Assembly (NCBI RefSeq): GCF_003461625.1
Contig: NZ_QTXL01000008.1
Span: forward strand, 62,001-126,000
DNA from: Clostridium sp. AF15-31
GTDB taxonomy: Bacteria > Bacillota > Clostridia > Lachnospirales > Lachnospiraceae
DNA length: 64,000 nucleotides
Reading direction: 5' to 3'
The position numbers and the translations under genes were made by a program. Each line of letters begins with the position of its first letter. Positions within the stretch are counted from its first letter, which is position 1. This document shows, in pieces, positions 55,217-64,000 of the stretch. Below the pieces are notes generated by a model. That model searched no databases. It worked only from the letters and a program-made list of their open reading frames with translations, and was not told where the DNA came from.

Positions 55217-55795
55217 TCTGATGTGTTCGGCAATCACGGATACCACGATTCCAAGAACCGCGGAAAGCAGGATCAGAGAGATCGCTGACAGCTTCTGCTT
55301 CCATTTGCGCCGGATGAAGAAATAGATTCCTGCAAGCAGGCACAGAATAATGATAGCAGGGATATTCACATCATATTCGGATAAGCTGACATACCCGGTA
55401 GACTTTAACAGCATGTTGATTCCGGTTGCAAGGATCAGGGCCAGGATAACCGGTTTGATGCCATATAGAAAGCCCTGCACGTAGGTATTTTTCGTCAGAT
55501 TTTTTATAACTGCGGCAATTAATAATATAATGAAAAAGGACGGCGTGATGACACCGAGAGTAGCGACGATACCGCCCGGAAGTCCTGCTTGCGTCGATCC
55601 GACATAGGTCGCCATGTTGACTGCGATCGGACCCGGTGTAGATTCGCAGACACCGATGAAATTGTAAAAGGCATCTTCACTCATCCAATTATGGCGAATG
55701 ACAGCATCCTGGATCAGCGGTATCATGCCGAAGCCGCCTCCGAAGCTGAACAGTCCTACTTTAAAGAATTCAATAAACAATGTCAGATATATCAT
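55214..55795 (-). CDS. chrA: Chromate transporter-family half protein (second half)
   Basis: 193 residues. CHR-domain marks near the N-terminus: F-S-F-G-G-G-F-G-M-I-P-L-I and E-S-T-P-G-P-I-A-V-N-M-A-T-Y-V-G. About six hydrophobic segments. Overlaps the other half gene by 4 bases. In Bacillota the CHR transporter is often two short subunits of opposite topology. May export chromate or another oxyanion. Confidence 0.88.
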   Translation of the reverse strand: MIYLTLFIEFFKVGLFSFGGGFGMIPLIQDAVIRHNWMSEDAFYNFIGVCESTPGPIAVNMATYVGSTQAGLPGGIVATLGVITPSFFIILLIAAVIKNLTKNTYVQGFLYGIKPVILALILATGINMLLKSTGYVSLSEYDVNIPAIIILCLLAGIYFFIRRKWKQKLSAISLILLSAVLGIVVSVIAEHIR

Positions 55796-56358
55796 TTGTC
55801 TGCATCCTCCTTTCGGATTCTTTTAAAAGAGGTACAAAAAATTCCGATGATGCCGCCTGCGAGGATCAGAAGAATTGCATTCACGGATTTGGAAAGCAGT
55901 TCTCCGATCACCATGATTATAAAAGTAACTACAAATACAAGAACCGGTATTTTTTTTCGGTCGAGTGTTTTCATCATGCTGATTCCGGTTGTAAGGATCA
56001 GAAAAGCAACAGCACATTTAATGCCAACGAAGGCATATGCTACATATTTATTTGCAATGAAAGCATCAAAAAACAGAGAAATGACAAATATAATAATAAC
56101 GGAGGGGATACAGACACCGAGGGTGGCTGCCAGACTTCCGCGGAAGCCTCTTTGTTTATAACCGACAAAAGTAGCGAGGTTGATCGCCAGTGGCCCGGGC
56201 GTTGATTCAGCGATCGCAATCACTTCGATCAGTTCGTCTTCCGTGAGCCAGTTTCGTTTTGCAACTACTTCTTCCCGGATCTGTGCGATCATCGCATAAC
56301 CGCCTCCAAATGTAAATAATCCGATTTTGAAAAAATTAATAAATAAAGAAAACAACAT
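55792..56358 (-). CDS. chrA: Chromate transporter-family half protein (first half)
   Basis: 188 residues, GGAGG site. CHR-domain marks F-T-F-G-G-G-Y-A-M-I and E-S-T-P-G-P-L-A-I-N-L-A-T-F-V-G. Upstream partner of the neighbouring half, sharing an ATGA overlap. Weak -10 (TATACT on the minus strand near 56386). Confidence 0.88.
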   Translation of the reverse strand: MLFSLFINFFKIGLFTFGGGYAMIAQIREEVVAKRNWLTEDELIEVIAIAESTPGPLAINLATFVGYKQRGFRGSLAATLGVCIPSVIIIFVISLFFDAFIANKYVAYAFVGIKCAVAFLILTTGISMMKTLDRKKIPVLVFVVTFIIMVIGELLSKSVNAILLILAGGIIGIFCTSFKRIRKEDADK

Positions 56359-56537
56359 ATTAAATCCTCCAGACAGGAGTATAGCACAGAATCAAACTAA
56401 ACTTTAAATAAAATTTTCAAATATCACTGTACATATAGAAAAAAAATGTTACAATCGAGATTGACGCTATAATAAAGTGAGCGTTTTATGCACAAAAGAT
56501 ATGTATAATATATAGCCGAAGTCGGTGGAGGTAAGTG

Positions 56538-57947
56538 ATGTTTAAGCAACGAGGCGCGAAGAAAACGGGTCTTAATATATTGATCATAGGATGCGGTAAG
56601 GTCGGAACGGCACTGACCAGACAGTTATGCAAGGAAGGGCATGATATAACAGTCATTGATAAAAATGCGGATAAGGTTGAGATGAACGTCAATCAGTATG
56701 ACGTTATGGGAATCTGCGGAAATGGTGCAAGCTACAGTGTGCTGATGGAAGCCGGTGTGGAGAATGCCGATCTTGTGATCGCAGTAACAAATTCTGACGA
56801 GCTGAACCTGCTTTGTTGTACGATCGCAAAACAGGGACGTGACTGCGCAACGGTAGCGCGTGTCAGAAATCCGGACTACAGCAAGGAGATAAAATATCTG
56901 AAAAAGAGTCTGGGACTTACCATGGTCATCAATCCGGAGCTTGAAACAGCAACGGAGGTTGCGCGTGTACTTTATATGCCGACAGCTTTGGAAATCAATT
57001 CCTTTGCACATGGTCAGGCAGAGATGACGAAGATCAAGATTCCGGAGCATAATATGTTAGATGGACTGTCTGTGGCACATCTTGGTCAGCAGCTTATGGA
57101 TCGAGCGAAGAATATCAATATTCTGATTTGTGCGGTTGAAAGAGATGGAGAAGTCTATATTCCATCCGGTCATTTTAAACTGCATGCAGGAGATGTTCTT
57201 TCGTTTGTAGGATCCCGTCCGATGAGCCGTGCATTTCTTGATTTTATCGGATTCAAGACAAATCGTGTCAGTGATGCGATGATCGTCGGCGGTGGTGACG
57301 TTGCATATTATCTTGCAAGTCAGTTGATCAATATGGGAATCAATGTAAAGATCATTGAGAAAGAGAAGGATCGTTGTGAGCGACTCAGTATTCTGCTTCC
57401 GAAAGCAGTTATTATCAATGCAGACGGAACCGATCAGGATGTATTAAAGGAAGAAGGCTTAAGCAATGCAGAATCCTTTGTTGCTTTAACCGGGATTGAC
57501 GAGGAAAATATCCTCCTGACACTGCATGCCAGACATGTTTCGGATGCAAAGACCATCACGAAGATCAACCGTAGTAATTTCAAGGAAATAATTAATAATC
57601 TGAACCTTGGAAGTGTATTTTATCCGAGTTTTATTACAGCGGAGACTATTACTGCTTATGTTCGTGCGAAATCAAATACACGTTCCATGAACAGCTGTGT
57701 GCAGACGTTATATCATATGTTTGATTTCCGGGTAGAGGCGATCGAGTTCCGTGTGGATGAAGCATCCGAGGTAACGGGTAAGCCACTGATGGATCTGAAG
57801 TTAAAGAAGGATGTACTGATCGCGTTTATCAATCGAAACGGTACGATCATTACACCATCCGGTCATGATACGATCGAAGTCGGGGATACCGCTATGGTAG
57901 TAACGACCCATACAGGATTTAATGATATCAGGGATATTCTGGTATAA
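56538..57947 (+). CDS. trkA: Trk potassium uptake regulatory protein TrkA
   Basis: 469 residues from ATG 56538 (GGAGGT site). Two RCK units in tandem: N-terminal I-I-G-C-G-K-V-G-T-A-L (about 14-24) and second I-V-G-G-G-D-V-A-Y-Y-L (about 246), each followed by a TrkA_C domain. This is the full-length TrkA form, unlike the single-RCK KtrA. Binds NAD(H)/ATP and gates TrkH. Confidence 0.93.
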   Translation: MFKQRGAKKTGLNILIIGCGKVGTALTRQLCKEGHDITVIDKNADKVEMNVNQYDVMGICGNGASYSVLMEAGVENADLVIAVTNSDELNLLCCTIAKQGRDCATVARVRNPDYSKEIKYLKKSLGLTMVINPELETATEVARVLYMPTALEINSFAHGQAEMTKIKIPEHNMLDGLSVAHLGQQLMDRAKNINILICAVERDGEVYIPSGHFKLHAGDVLSFVGSRPMSRAFLDFIGFKTNRVSDAMIVGGGDVAYYLASQLINMGINVKIIEKEKDRCERLSILLPKAVIINADGTDQDVLKEEGLSNAESFVALTGIDEENILLTLHARHVSDAKTITKINRSNFKEIINNLNLGSVFYPSFITAETITAYVRAKSNTRSMNSCVQTLYHMFDFRVEAIEFRVDEASEVTGKPLMDLKLKKDVLIAFINRNGTIITPSGHDTIEVGDTAMVVTTHTGFNDIRDILV

Positions 57948-57984
57948 GTAATGAGTATTTTTGTAAAAGGGAAAATAGGAAGCT

Positions 57985-59445
57985 ATGAATCGGTCAATGA
58001 TTTTATACGTAGTCGGACATGTGGTCATGCTGGAGGGGGTTATGCTTCTTCTGCCATGTCTGGTTTCGTTGATTTATCAGGAAAGTGAAGGAATTGATTA
58101 TCTGGTGATGGCAGTTATCTGTATGCTGATTGGAGCCATCATTGTAAAACATAAACCTAAAGTAAATGTATTCTATCTGAAAGAGGGTTGTATCGCTACA
58201 GCATTGAGTTGGATAGCACTGAGTATATTTGGTGCACTTCCAATGTGCATATCAGGAGATATCCCATCTTTCACAGATGCGTTATTTGAGACGATCTCCG
58301 GTTTTACAACCACAGGAGCCAGTATCTTAAACGATGTGGAAGCATTATCCCGGACGACGTTGTTCTGGCGAAGCTTTACACACTGGATCGGTGGCATGGG
58401 TGTGCTGGTGTTTCTGCTTGCGGTATTGCCGCTTAGTGGCGGATCAAATATCAATCTGATGAAAGCAGAGAGCCCGGGACCTTCTGTTGGTAAGCTTGTA
58501 CCGAAGATCAAGTATACGGCGCGAATATTATATGTTATCTACATTGTATTAACGGCTATAGAGATCATCTTGTTAATAGCCGGGAAAATGCCGGTATTCC
58601 ATGCATTCTGTACCGGATTCGGAACAGCGGGTACAGGTGGATTCGGAACAAAGAATGATAGCTTTGCCAGCTTTTCGCCATATCTGCAGTGGGTGGTAAC
58701 AATCTTTATGATCTTATTCGGCGTGAATTTTAATGCATACTATCTGATTTTATTTGGCAATATCAAAAAGGCATTGAAGATGGAGGAGGTGCGAACCTAT
58801 TTCCTCATTATTGTGGCAGCGATCGCAGTTCTTGTATTGAATCTGATTCATACAATGGATGGATTCTGGACAGTACTCCGTCATGCATCGTTCCAGGTCG
58901 CTTCGATCATAACAACAACCGGATTCTCCAGTGTGGATTTTGACCTGTGGAACCAGACATGTAGGACGATACTGGTTATTCTGATGTTCATTGGTGCATG
59001 TGCAGGCAGTACCGGTGGTGGTATCAAGGTATCCCGATTTATCATCGTGGTAAAAAGTGTGGTAAAAGAGTTGAATTCCTATCTGCATCCAAAGAGTATC
59101 AAGAAGATCAAAATGGACGGCAAGCCGATAGAGCATGAAGTGGTACGTGCGGTAAATGTATATTTTATAACATTTATCATTCTGTTTACAGCATCCGTAC
59201 TGCTGATCTCCTTTGAGGGAAAAGATATGACATCAAACTTTACTGCGGTTGCGGCAACGATCAATAACATTGGACCGGGACTGGAGCTGGTAGGACCGAC
59301 GAAGAATTTCAATGTATATGGCACATTTTCCAAATACGTGTTAATGTTCGATATGCTTGCCGGAAGACTGGAGCTGTTCCCATTGCTCTTGTTGTTCTAT
59401 CCGCCGGCATGGAAAGAATTACTGGCGGTCAGACGCAGAAAATAA
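57985..59445 (+). CDS. trkH: Trk potassium transporter membrane subunit TrkH
   Basis: 486 residues, 37 bases after trkA. Filter loops S-G-F-T-T-T-G-A-S, C-T-G-F-G-T-A-G-T-G-G-F-G, T-T-T-G-F-S-S and N-N-I-G-P-G, with the usual helix pairs. The second K+ uptake system in the window besides KtrAB. Confidence 0.93.
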   Translation: MNRSMILYVVGHVVMLEGVMLLLPCLVSLIYQESEGIDYLVMAVICMLIGAIIVKHKPKVNVFYLKEGCIATALSWIALSIFGALPMCISGDIPSFTDALFETISGFTTTGASILNDVEALSRTTLFWRSFTHWIGGMGVLVFLLAVLPLSGGSNINLMKAESPGPSVGKLVPKIKYTARILYVIYIVLTAIEIILLIAGKMPVFHAFCTGFGTAGTGGFGTKNDSFASFSPYLQWVVTIFMILFGVNFNAYYLILFGNIKKALKMEEVRTYFLIIVAAIAVLVLNLIHTMDGFWTVLRHASFQVASIITTTGFSSVDFDLWNQTCRTILVILMFIGACAGSTGGGIKVSRFIIVVKSVVKELNSYLHPKSIKKIKMDGKPIEHEVVRAVNVYFITFIILFTASVLLISFEGKDMTSNFTAVAATINNIGPGLELVGPTKNFNVYGTFSKYVLMFDMLAGRLELFPLLLLFYPPAWKELLAVRRRK

Positions 59446-59504
59446 CAGGCCAATTAATGACCGGATATATGATGTACATGATATTAAAATGTGCTGCAGC
59501 AGAT

Positions 59505-60761
59505 TCAGGAAAACAAATCAAGATAACTGCGTACCTGAAATGCGGTCATCAGTTCAAAACGAGTGGACGGATCATCTAAGGCAAGATGTAAGTCCTCTCT
59601 TAATATACGGACACGATAATTGACGGTGTTCCTGTGACAGAACAAGGCACCGGCAATTTTTTGTATACTGCCATCACAGAGCAGATACTGATAGAGCGTT
59701 TCCAGATAATTCGTATGGTGCTGCTCATCGTATGTAATGATGGAGCCCAGGGTATCATTTACATATTCTCTAAGCACATCCGTATCATTTACAGATAAAA
59801 GAAGCTTATAGAATCCCATATCATCGAAGAAGAACAGGCTACTGTTCTTTTTTTGTGCCATCAGGGCGGCGCACTGTCCCTGTAAAAATGCCTGACTTAA
59901 TCCGGTCAGGTCTTTGGTTGGCGCACTGATTCCGATATACATGGAAGTTGTTCCGGCAGATTCTCCCATATGATATAGAAGCCGTGTAAGCTCCTGTTCG
60001 AGCCGTTCATTTGACTGCGCGGGGCTGATCAGCAGAGTATAGTTGGTGCCGTTGACAAATGTATATGGCAGATTATAGATTCTGACCAGACGTGTCAACA
60101 GATTCTGAAGGAAACTTCCGGCGGTATTTGCATAACCGGATGAGATGGTGGAATGTTCAGACTGCTGGATAGAGGTATTTGTCTGTGCAGCGGTTGGTTT
60201 CATGGATGCTGTATCACGCAAATCTGATATATATACGAGATGGTATTGTGCATCCGCCTGAAAACCATGTTCATATAAGACAGGTAGGCTGATTTCCATC
60301 AGAGCTTTGTCATTTGGGTGAAGGATCACGCGCGAAAGGGCTGTTGAGATTGCCTGACTGGTCTGGGTATCATCAAATATCCGATTGTAATAATCGTGTG
60401 TGATATCGAAGATCCGTGTTTCCCATGGCATAAGAAAGAGCGGGTAATGCTTCCGATCGCACAGCATACGGATACGGTCGGAGATATCGGAACGGTTCAG
60501 ATGTCCGCCGATATTGATAATAAGGCCGCAGGTTTTATGCTCGATCAGCCCTTTGATGAAGTTATATAACCAGTATTCATTTCCGCATAGAACGCCGGTC
60601 GTAATGATCAGTTCACCGCCATGCAGGAATTCCAATGTACCGGGATCTTCTGATATATAGACCCAGTTCATCAGATGATCCAGTCCTTCTTCCCCTGCGA
60701 TCAGATCCAGACCATAGGTGCTTTTTGTTTCTTTATATAAATCTCTTAATAATATTGCCAT
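59505..60761 (-). CDS. PucR-family transcriptional regulator
   Basis: 418 residues, AAAGGAT site. N-terminal PucR-type domain (about 1-125), middle GGDEF-like/purine-regulator region, C-terminal PucR HTH (Q-K-I-A-G-A-L-F-C-H-R-N-T-V-N-Y-R-V, about 363-380). Divergent from the GABA aminotransferase. PucR proteins often control nitrogen-compound or GABA catabolism next door, so gabT is the likely target; candidate sites lie in between. Confidence 0.9.
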   Translation of the reverse strand: MAILLRDLYKETKSTYGLDLIAGEEGLDHLMNWVYISEDPGTLEFLHGGELIITTGVLCGNEYWLYNFIKGLIEHKTCGLIINIGGHLNRSDISDRIRMLCDRKHYPLFLMPWETRIFDITHDYYNRIFDDTQTSQAISTALSRVILHPNDKALMEISLPVLYEHGFQADAQYHLVYISDLRDTASMKPTAAQTNTSIQQSEHSTISSGYANTAGSFLQNLLTRLVRIYNLPYTFVNGTNYTLLISPAQSNERLEQELTRLLYHMGESAGTTSMYIGISAPTKDLTGLSQAFLQGQCAALMAQKKNSSLFFFDDMGFYKLLLSVNDTDVLREYVNDTLGSIITYDEQHHTNYLETLYQYLLCDGSIQKIAGALFCHRNTVNYRVRILREDLHLALDDPSTRFELMTAFQVRSYLDLFS

Positions 60762-61179
60762 ATATAAGATCCTTTCTTAGCAGAATTTGATAATTGTTAC
60801 TTGTCTATGTATAAGAAGTCCGTTCAATCAAAATATGATCTGCGCGTATCGGCTTGGCGGTGGCTTATTGATTTCAAGCAGTTTGAACATGATTGCCTAA
60901 TATTTACTTAATTATATAAGGTTTATATTAGCTGCTGCTTAATATAATAAACCACTGATTTGTGCTATGGATTACAATAATCCAACAATACCATAGAAAA
61001 TATGTGCCTGTCAAACATATGATTGTGCTATCAGCACAAATTAGGGTGGGAGTTTTGTGCTGGCGGGATATGGTGATCGGTTTTTATGAATGGCATACTG
61101 TAGAAAATTCAAAAGAGCAAATAAATGAACGGCACAGATACAAAAGCCGTTCGTATTAAGAAGATGGAGGATGATACAT
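60762..61179. promoter_or_regulatory. PucR-gabT divergent regulatory region with TTTGTGCT repeats
   Basis: No gene. A perfect dyad TTGTGCT-ATC-AGCACAA lies at 61023-61039, with further TTTGTGCT half-sites at about 60958 and 61054. Other inverted repeats: CTATGG/CCATAG (60964-60995) and GAACGGC/GCCGTTC (61127-61152), the latter just ahead of the gabT ribosome site. The TTTGTGCT set is a plausible PucR operator array. Confidence 0.5.
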
Positions 61180-62538
61180 ATGTTAAGAACAGATTTACCG
61201 GAAATAATAACAGAGACTTTACCCGGCCCTAAGGCACAGGCAATCATAGACAGGAGAGCACAGGCAGTTCCCAATGCGATTCGTTGCGCATATCCAGTCG
61301 TTATAGAACGTGGTGAAGGAGCCATGATCGAGGATGTCGATGGCAATAAGTTCTTGGATTGGATCGGCGGTGTCGGTGTATTGAATATCGGATTTTCTCA
61401 GCCGGAAGTCGTTGAAGCAGTAAAAGCACAGGCAGATAAATATTTCCACGGCATGTTCAATGTCGTAACACATGAAGGCTATGTAGCACTCGCAGAGAAG
61501 TTATCCGGCATTGCACCTGTAAAGGGTGATAGCAAGAAAGCATTCTTTGCAAACAGTGGTGCCGAAGCAGACGAGAATGCCGTTAAGGTAGCAAAGGCAT
61601 ATACAAAGCGTCCGAATATCATCGTATTTTCCGGTGCATTCCATGGAAGAACACATTTTACAATGGCGATGACATCCAAGAAAGCATATGCAAAAGATAT
61701 GGGACCGTTAGCAGCCGGCGTGTTCCGTGCACAGTTCCCATATTATTATAGAAATCCGGAAGGAATGCCTGAGAATAAGGCAGTTGATTACTATATCAAA
61801 TCTATCTACGATGTATTTGAACAGTGTGCGGCAGCGGACACGATCGCAGCGATCGTTGTTGAGCCGCTTCAGGGCGAAGGTGGTTTCATCCCTGCACCGA
61901 TCGAATGGGTAAAAGCAGTCCGTAAGATCTGTGATGAAAATGGTATCCTGTTGATCGCAGATGAGGTACAGAGCGGTTTCTGCAGAACCGGTCGTATGTT
62001 TGCTTCTGTTTACTGGCAGGAGGCAGGTGTAGAGCCTGATATCATCGCAACAGCAAAATCCATTGCAGCCGGCGTGCCATTATCAGCTATTATTGCAAGA
62101 ACTGAGGTTATGGATGCAGTTCCGGCAGGAACGATTGGTGGAACCTATTGTGGAAATCCACTGGCATGTGCCGCATCCTTGAAGACGATCGAGATCATGG
62201 AGAGAGAGCATCTGGCAGAGCGTTCCTGTGAGATCGGTAAGAAAGTAACAGAGCGTTATTTGGAAATGCAGAAGAAATATCCGGTCATCGGTGATGTCAG
62301 AGGACTTGGCGGTATGATCGGTATCGAATTCGTAAAAGATCAGGAAACAAAAGAACCGGATGCAGCATTTACATCTGACCTGATCCAGACCTGTGCGAAG
62401 AAAGGTCTGTTAGTAGAAGGCGCAGGAACTTACAACAATGTAATCCGTTTCCTTGCACCGCTTGTAATGACAGATGAGCAGCTTGCAGCCGGTCTTGATA
62501 TTTTTGAAGCATCTATTAAGGAATGTCTGAAACATTAA
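61180..62538 (+). CDS. gabT: 4-aminobutyrate aminotransferase-like (class III PLP)
   Basis: 452 residues from ATG 61180, 9 bases after GGAGG; the ATG at 61171 abuts the site and is less likely. Class III features: G-G-V-G-V-L-N-I-G, N-S-G-A-E-A-D-E-N-A-V-K, H-G-R-T, A-D-E-V-Q-S-G-F-C-R-T-G, and PLP lysine K293 in A-T-A-K-S-I-A-A-G. Probably converts GABA and 2-oxoglutarate to succinate semialdehyde and glutamate; another omega-amino acid is possible. Divergent PucR regulator supports amine catabolism. Confidence 0.85.
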   Translation: MLRTDLPEIITETLPGPKAQAIIDRRAQAVPNAIRCAYPVVIERGEGAMIEDVDGNKFLDWIGGVGVLNIGFSQPEVVEAVKAQADKYFHGMFNVVTHEGYVALAEKLSGIAPVKGDSKKAFFANSGAEADENAVKVAKAYTKRPNIIVFSGAFHGRTHFTMAMTSKKAYAKDMGPLAAGVFRAQFPYYYRNPEGMPENKAVDYYIKSIYDVFEQCAAADTIAAIVVEPLQGEGGFIPAPIEWVKAVRKICDENGILLIADEVQSGFCRTGRMFASVYWQEAGVEPDIIATAKSIAAGVPLSAIIARTEVMDAVPAGTIGGTYCGNPLACAASLKTIEIMEREHLAERSCEIGKKVTERYLEMQKKYPVIGDVRGLGGMIGIEFVKDQETKEPDAAFTSDLIQTCAKKGLLVEGAGTYNNVIRFLAPLVMTDEQLAAGLDIFEASIKECLKH

Positions 62539-62612
62539 TAATCATTAGAAATTATAAGAAATAATTTAAAATGATTTAAAATCATTAGAAATCATTTTAA
62601 ATTAGTGTAAAT

Positions 62613-62680
62613 ACAGTCATTTTGGATGATGAATTGCTCCAAATGGAGCAATCCGTTGCCTGAAATGGCTGTTTTTTGTT
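62613..62680 (+). terminator. Intrinsic terminator of gabT
   Basis: Outer arms ACAGTCATTT (62613-62622) / AAATGGCTGT (62663-62672), inner perfect hairpin ATTGCTCC-AAAT-GGAGCAAT (62633-62652), then six T residues. The AT-rich 62539-62612 stretch before it has repeated ATTAGAAAT and no gene. Confidence 0.85.
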
Positions 62681-62837
62681 AAAAACAGTATATAATAGTG
62701 TTTAAATATAATGTAACCGGATCATTTATAAATCTTAATCGCTCCGCAATATAGATGATGGCATTTTGATGCATTTGGATGCTATAAACATGGAGTGAAC
62801 TCCAGAAAAGGGAGAATTATATAAAAAGACGGGAGGT

Positions 62838-63617
62838 ATGCAGGGAAAATTGAAGAAATTATGGCTTAGAATAGTATTATTCATAGCAGGATTTGCGGGA
62901 GTATTCATATTTCTGTATCCATTTGTTACGAAGGGGATTAAAAACATAGGAAATCTTACGGGAGTTGTTCTTGGTATCTGCCTGATCTTATATGCGGCAT
63001 GGTTCCACAGGGTGAATCGCCGGATGAAAAAATGGATGACCCGGACTGCCGGAAAAATAATATGCGGGATCGTTTTGCTGATTGTATTAGTTGCAGTTGG
63101 ATTTGCGGCAGCAGGTACGATATGCATGATACGGGCATCGAAGAGCGCTCCGAAGGATGAATCGGTTATGATCGTGCTTGGCTGTGGTGTAAATGGCGAT
63201 CGTCCAAGCCTGATGCTGACGGAACGCTTAGATGCGGCATATGATTATCTGAACACACATGAAGAGGTTGTGTGTATTCTGTCCGGTGGACAGGGAAAAG
63301 GTGAGAATATCAGCGAAGCGGAGTGCATGTACCGGTATCTGACAGAAAAAGGAATTGCACAGGACCGTTTATATAAGGAAGACCGGTCAACCTCGACCCG
63401 AGAGAATCTTCTATATTCAAAGAAGATCATAGAGGAGAAGAATCTGGATCCGCAGGTTATTATCGTAACAAATGAATTTCATGAATACCGTGCATCTGTT
63501 ATTGCAGAACATACAGGTATAAAACCATCGGCGGTGTGCGGGAAAACAGCGTGGTGGTTATTGCCAACTTATTATCTGAGGGAGCTTTACGGAATCGTCT
63601 TTGAATGGATTTTTTAG
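62838..63617 (+). CDS. YdcF/SanA-family (DUF218) membrane protein
   Basis: 259 residues from ATG 62838; GGGAGG is only 1 base before it, so TTG 62850 (M-K-K-L-W-L-R) may be the true start. Three N-terminal helices (about 10-30, 38-55, 73-95), then a DUF218 domain: V-M-I-V-L-G-C-G-V, C-I-L-S-G-G-Q-G-K-G-E, E-A-E-C-M-Y-R-Y-L and S-T-S-T-R-E-N. Relatives (ElyC, SanA) act in envelope biogenesis; enzymatic role unclear. Confidence 0.85.
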   Translation: MQGKLKKLWLRIVLFIAGFAGVFIFLYPFVTKGIKNIGNLTGVVLGICLILYAAWFHRVNRRMKKWMTRTAGKIICGIVLLIVLVAVGFAAAGTICMIRASKSAPKDESVMIVLGCGVNGDRPSLMLTERLDAAYDYLNTHEEVVCILSGGQGKGENISEAECMYRYLTEKGIAQDRLYKEDRSTSTRENLLYSKKIIEEKNLDPQVIIVTNEFHEYRASVIAEHTGIKPSAVCGKTAWWLLPTYYLRELYGIVFEWIF

Positions 63618-63692
63618 ATAGCTTAAACAAAAAACTTAAGAATCTTAAAAATTTAGATACAAAAAGGATGTAATTTTCTGGTATAACCTGAC

Positions 63693-63750
63693 TTAACAAA
63701 TCTTAACAACACCTGACGCATACTTGAATTATAGATGCAAATGCTATAAT
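63693..63750 (+). promoter_or_regulatory. Promoter with tandem TTAACA boxes
   Basis: TTAACA at 63693-63698 and 63703-63708 repeat at a 10-base period, ending 13 bases before ACTTGA (63722-63727), 17 bases, TATAAT (63745-63750). Direct TTAACA repeats resemble binding sites of PhoP/OmpR-type regulators, so the downstream regulator may control itself. Confidence 0.5.
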
Positions 63751-63809
63751 GTTGGGGTGGTTATTGAAAGTTAAAATCAGGGCATATTAGAAAAAGAGAG
63801 GATATGGTT

Positions 63810-64000
63810 ATGATTTTAAAAAATAACAAAACAATAGATGAAGAGAAGGAAAAGGGATTGTTGTCCGAACAGGAAGCGAAGATTCTGATCGTAGATGATG
63901 AAAAGGATATCCGGAAGCTTGTAGGTATTTACCTGAAAAAGCAGGGGTATAAAACACTGGAAGCAGAGAACGGACAGATGGCGATCGATATTATGAAAGA
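63810..64000 (+). CDS. Response regulator, N-terminal part (right-partial)
   Basis: Starts at ATG 63810, 8 bases after GAGAGG (the ATG at 63804 is too close to the site). After a 25-residue polar lead, the receiver begins A-K-I-L-I-V-D-D-E-K-D-I-R-K-L. The window ends before the phospho-acceptor. Likely OmpR/VanR-type followed by a kinase off the window. Confidence 0.85.
   Translation, partial: MILKNNKTIDEEKEKGLLSEQEAKILIVDDEKDIRKLVGIYLKKQGYKTLEAENGQMAIDIMK

Noticed and set aside
1..64000. CRISPR arrays, rRNA or tRNA genes
   Set aside because: No regularly spaced direct repeats with unique spacers, and no cloverleaf or rRNA-like segments noticed by eye; a tRNA scan would be needed to exclude them formally.

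Overview
The window reads as chromosome from a low-to-moderate GC Bacillota of the Clostridia, most likely a gut Lachnospiraceae. This is inferred from strong AGGAGG ribosome sites, KtrAB beside KdpDE, a BceRSAB module, a BlaI/BlaR1 pair, an acetyl/butyryl-CoA-type CoA-transferase, GABA aminotransferase and conjugative-element debris. No 16S or tRNA gene was seen, so genus is not assigned.

Layout. (1) 1-8.4 kb: a cell-wall/beta-lactam-sensing locus. It holds the C-terminal part of a class B penicillin-binding protein (frameshifted here), three paralogous surface proteins, a membrane protein with Asp-box repeats, and a convergent blaI-blaR1 operon with a consensus promoter. (2) 8.5-16.6 kb: a decayed mobile region. 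It contains an XRE regulator, two broken large serine recombinases (one fused to a DUF3825 protein, one with an amber codon), a SEC-C protein with an unknown partner, an excisionase-like HTH protein, a 5'-truncated gene, a Fic protein and conjugative-element repeats. (3) 16.6-23.1 kb: a potassium cassette (truncated CBS gene, ktrB, ktrA, small membrane protein, kdpD, kdpE) with conjugative-element scars on both sides and no kdpFABC. (4) 23.2-28.0 kb: a membrane-lipid locus (phospholipase D/cardiolipin-synthase-like enzyme, two-component system, FUSC-like protein, CDP-alcohol phosphatidyltransferase). (5) 28.1-29.6 kb: a prophage scar with a tail-chaperone piece, a truncated tape-measure gene and a foreign fragment.

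(6) 29.8-39.7 kb: chromosome-like genes. These are a GNAT, a sortase-type surface protein, a TetR regulator with a 39-bp palindrome, a gutted ABC transporter, glycerol-1-phosphate dehydrogenase, a CoA-transferase, SulP with an unusual charged tail, and a DUF11 protein. (7) 39.9-44.7 kb: an HTH-sensor protein and metNIQ. The metNIQ leader encodes a 33-residue peptide with a Met/Cys run (9 of 11 codons), followed by a terminator whose left arm can instead pair perfectly with the start of the leader ORF; this looks like transcription attenuation by a leader peptide. (8) 44.7-50.3 kb: bceRS and bceAB, each preceded by a large palindromic element (about 510 bp and 274 bp). (9) 50.4-56.4 kb: trpS, a lipoprotein, a GGDEF protein, a zinc-dependent phospholipase C-like protein and a split chromate transporter. 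(10) 56.5-64 kb: trkA-trkH, a PucR regulator divergent from GABA aminotransferase, a YdcF protein and the start of a response regulator.

Strongest candidates for something undescribed: the Met/Cys leader attenuator in front of metNIQ, the two large palindromic elements around the Bce module, and the PBP / paralogous lipoprotein / BlaRI locus.
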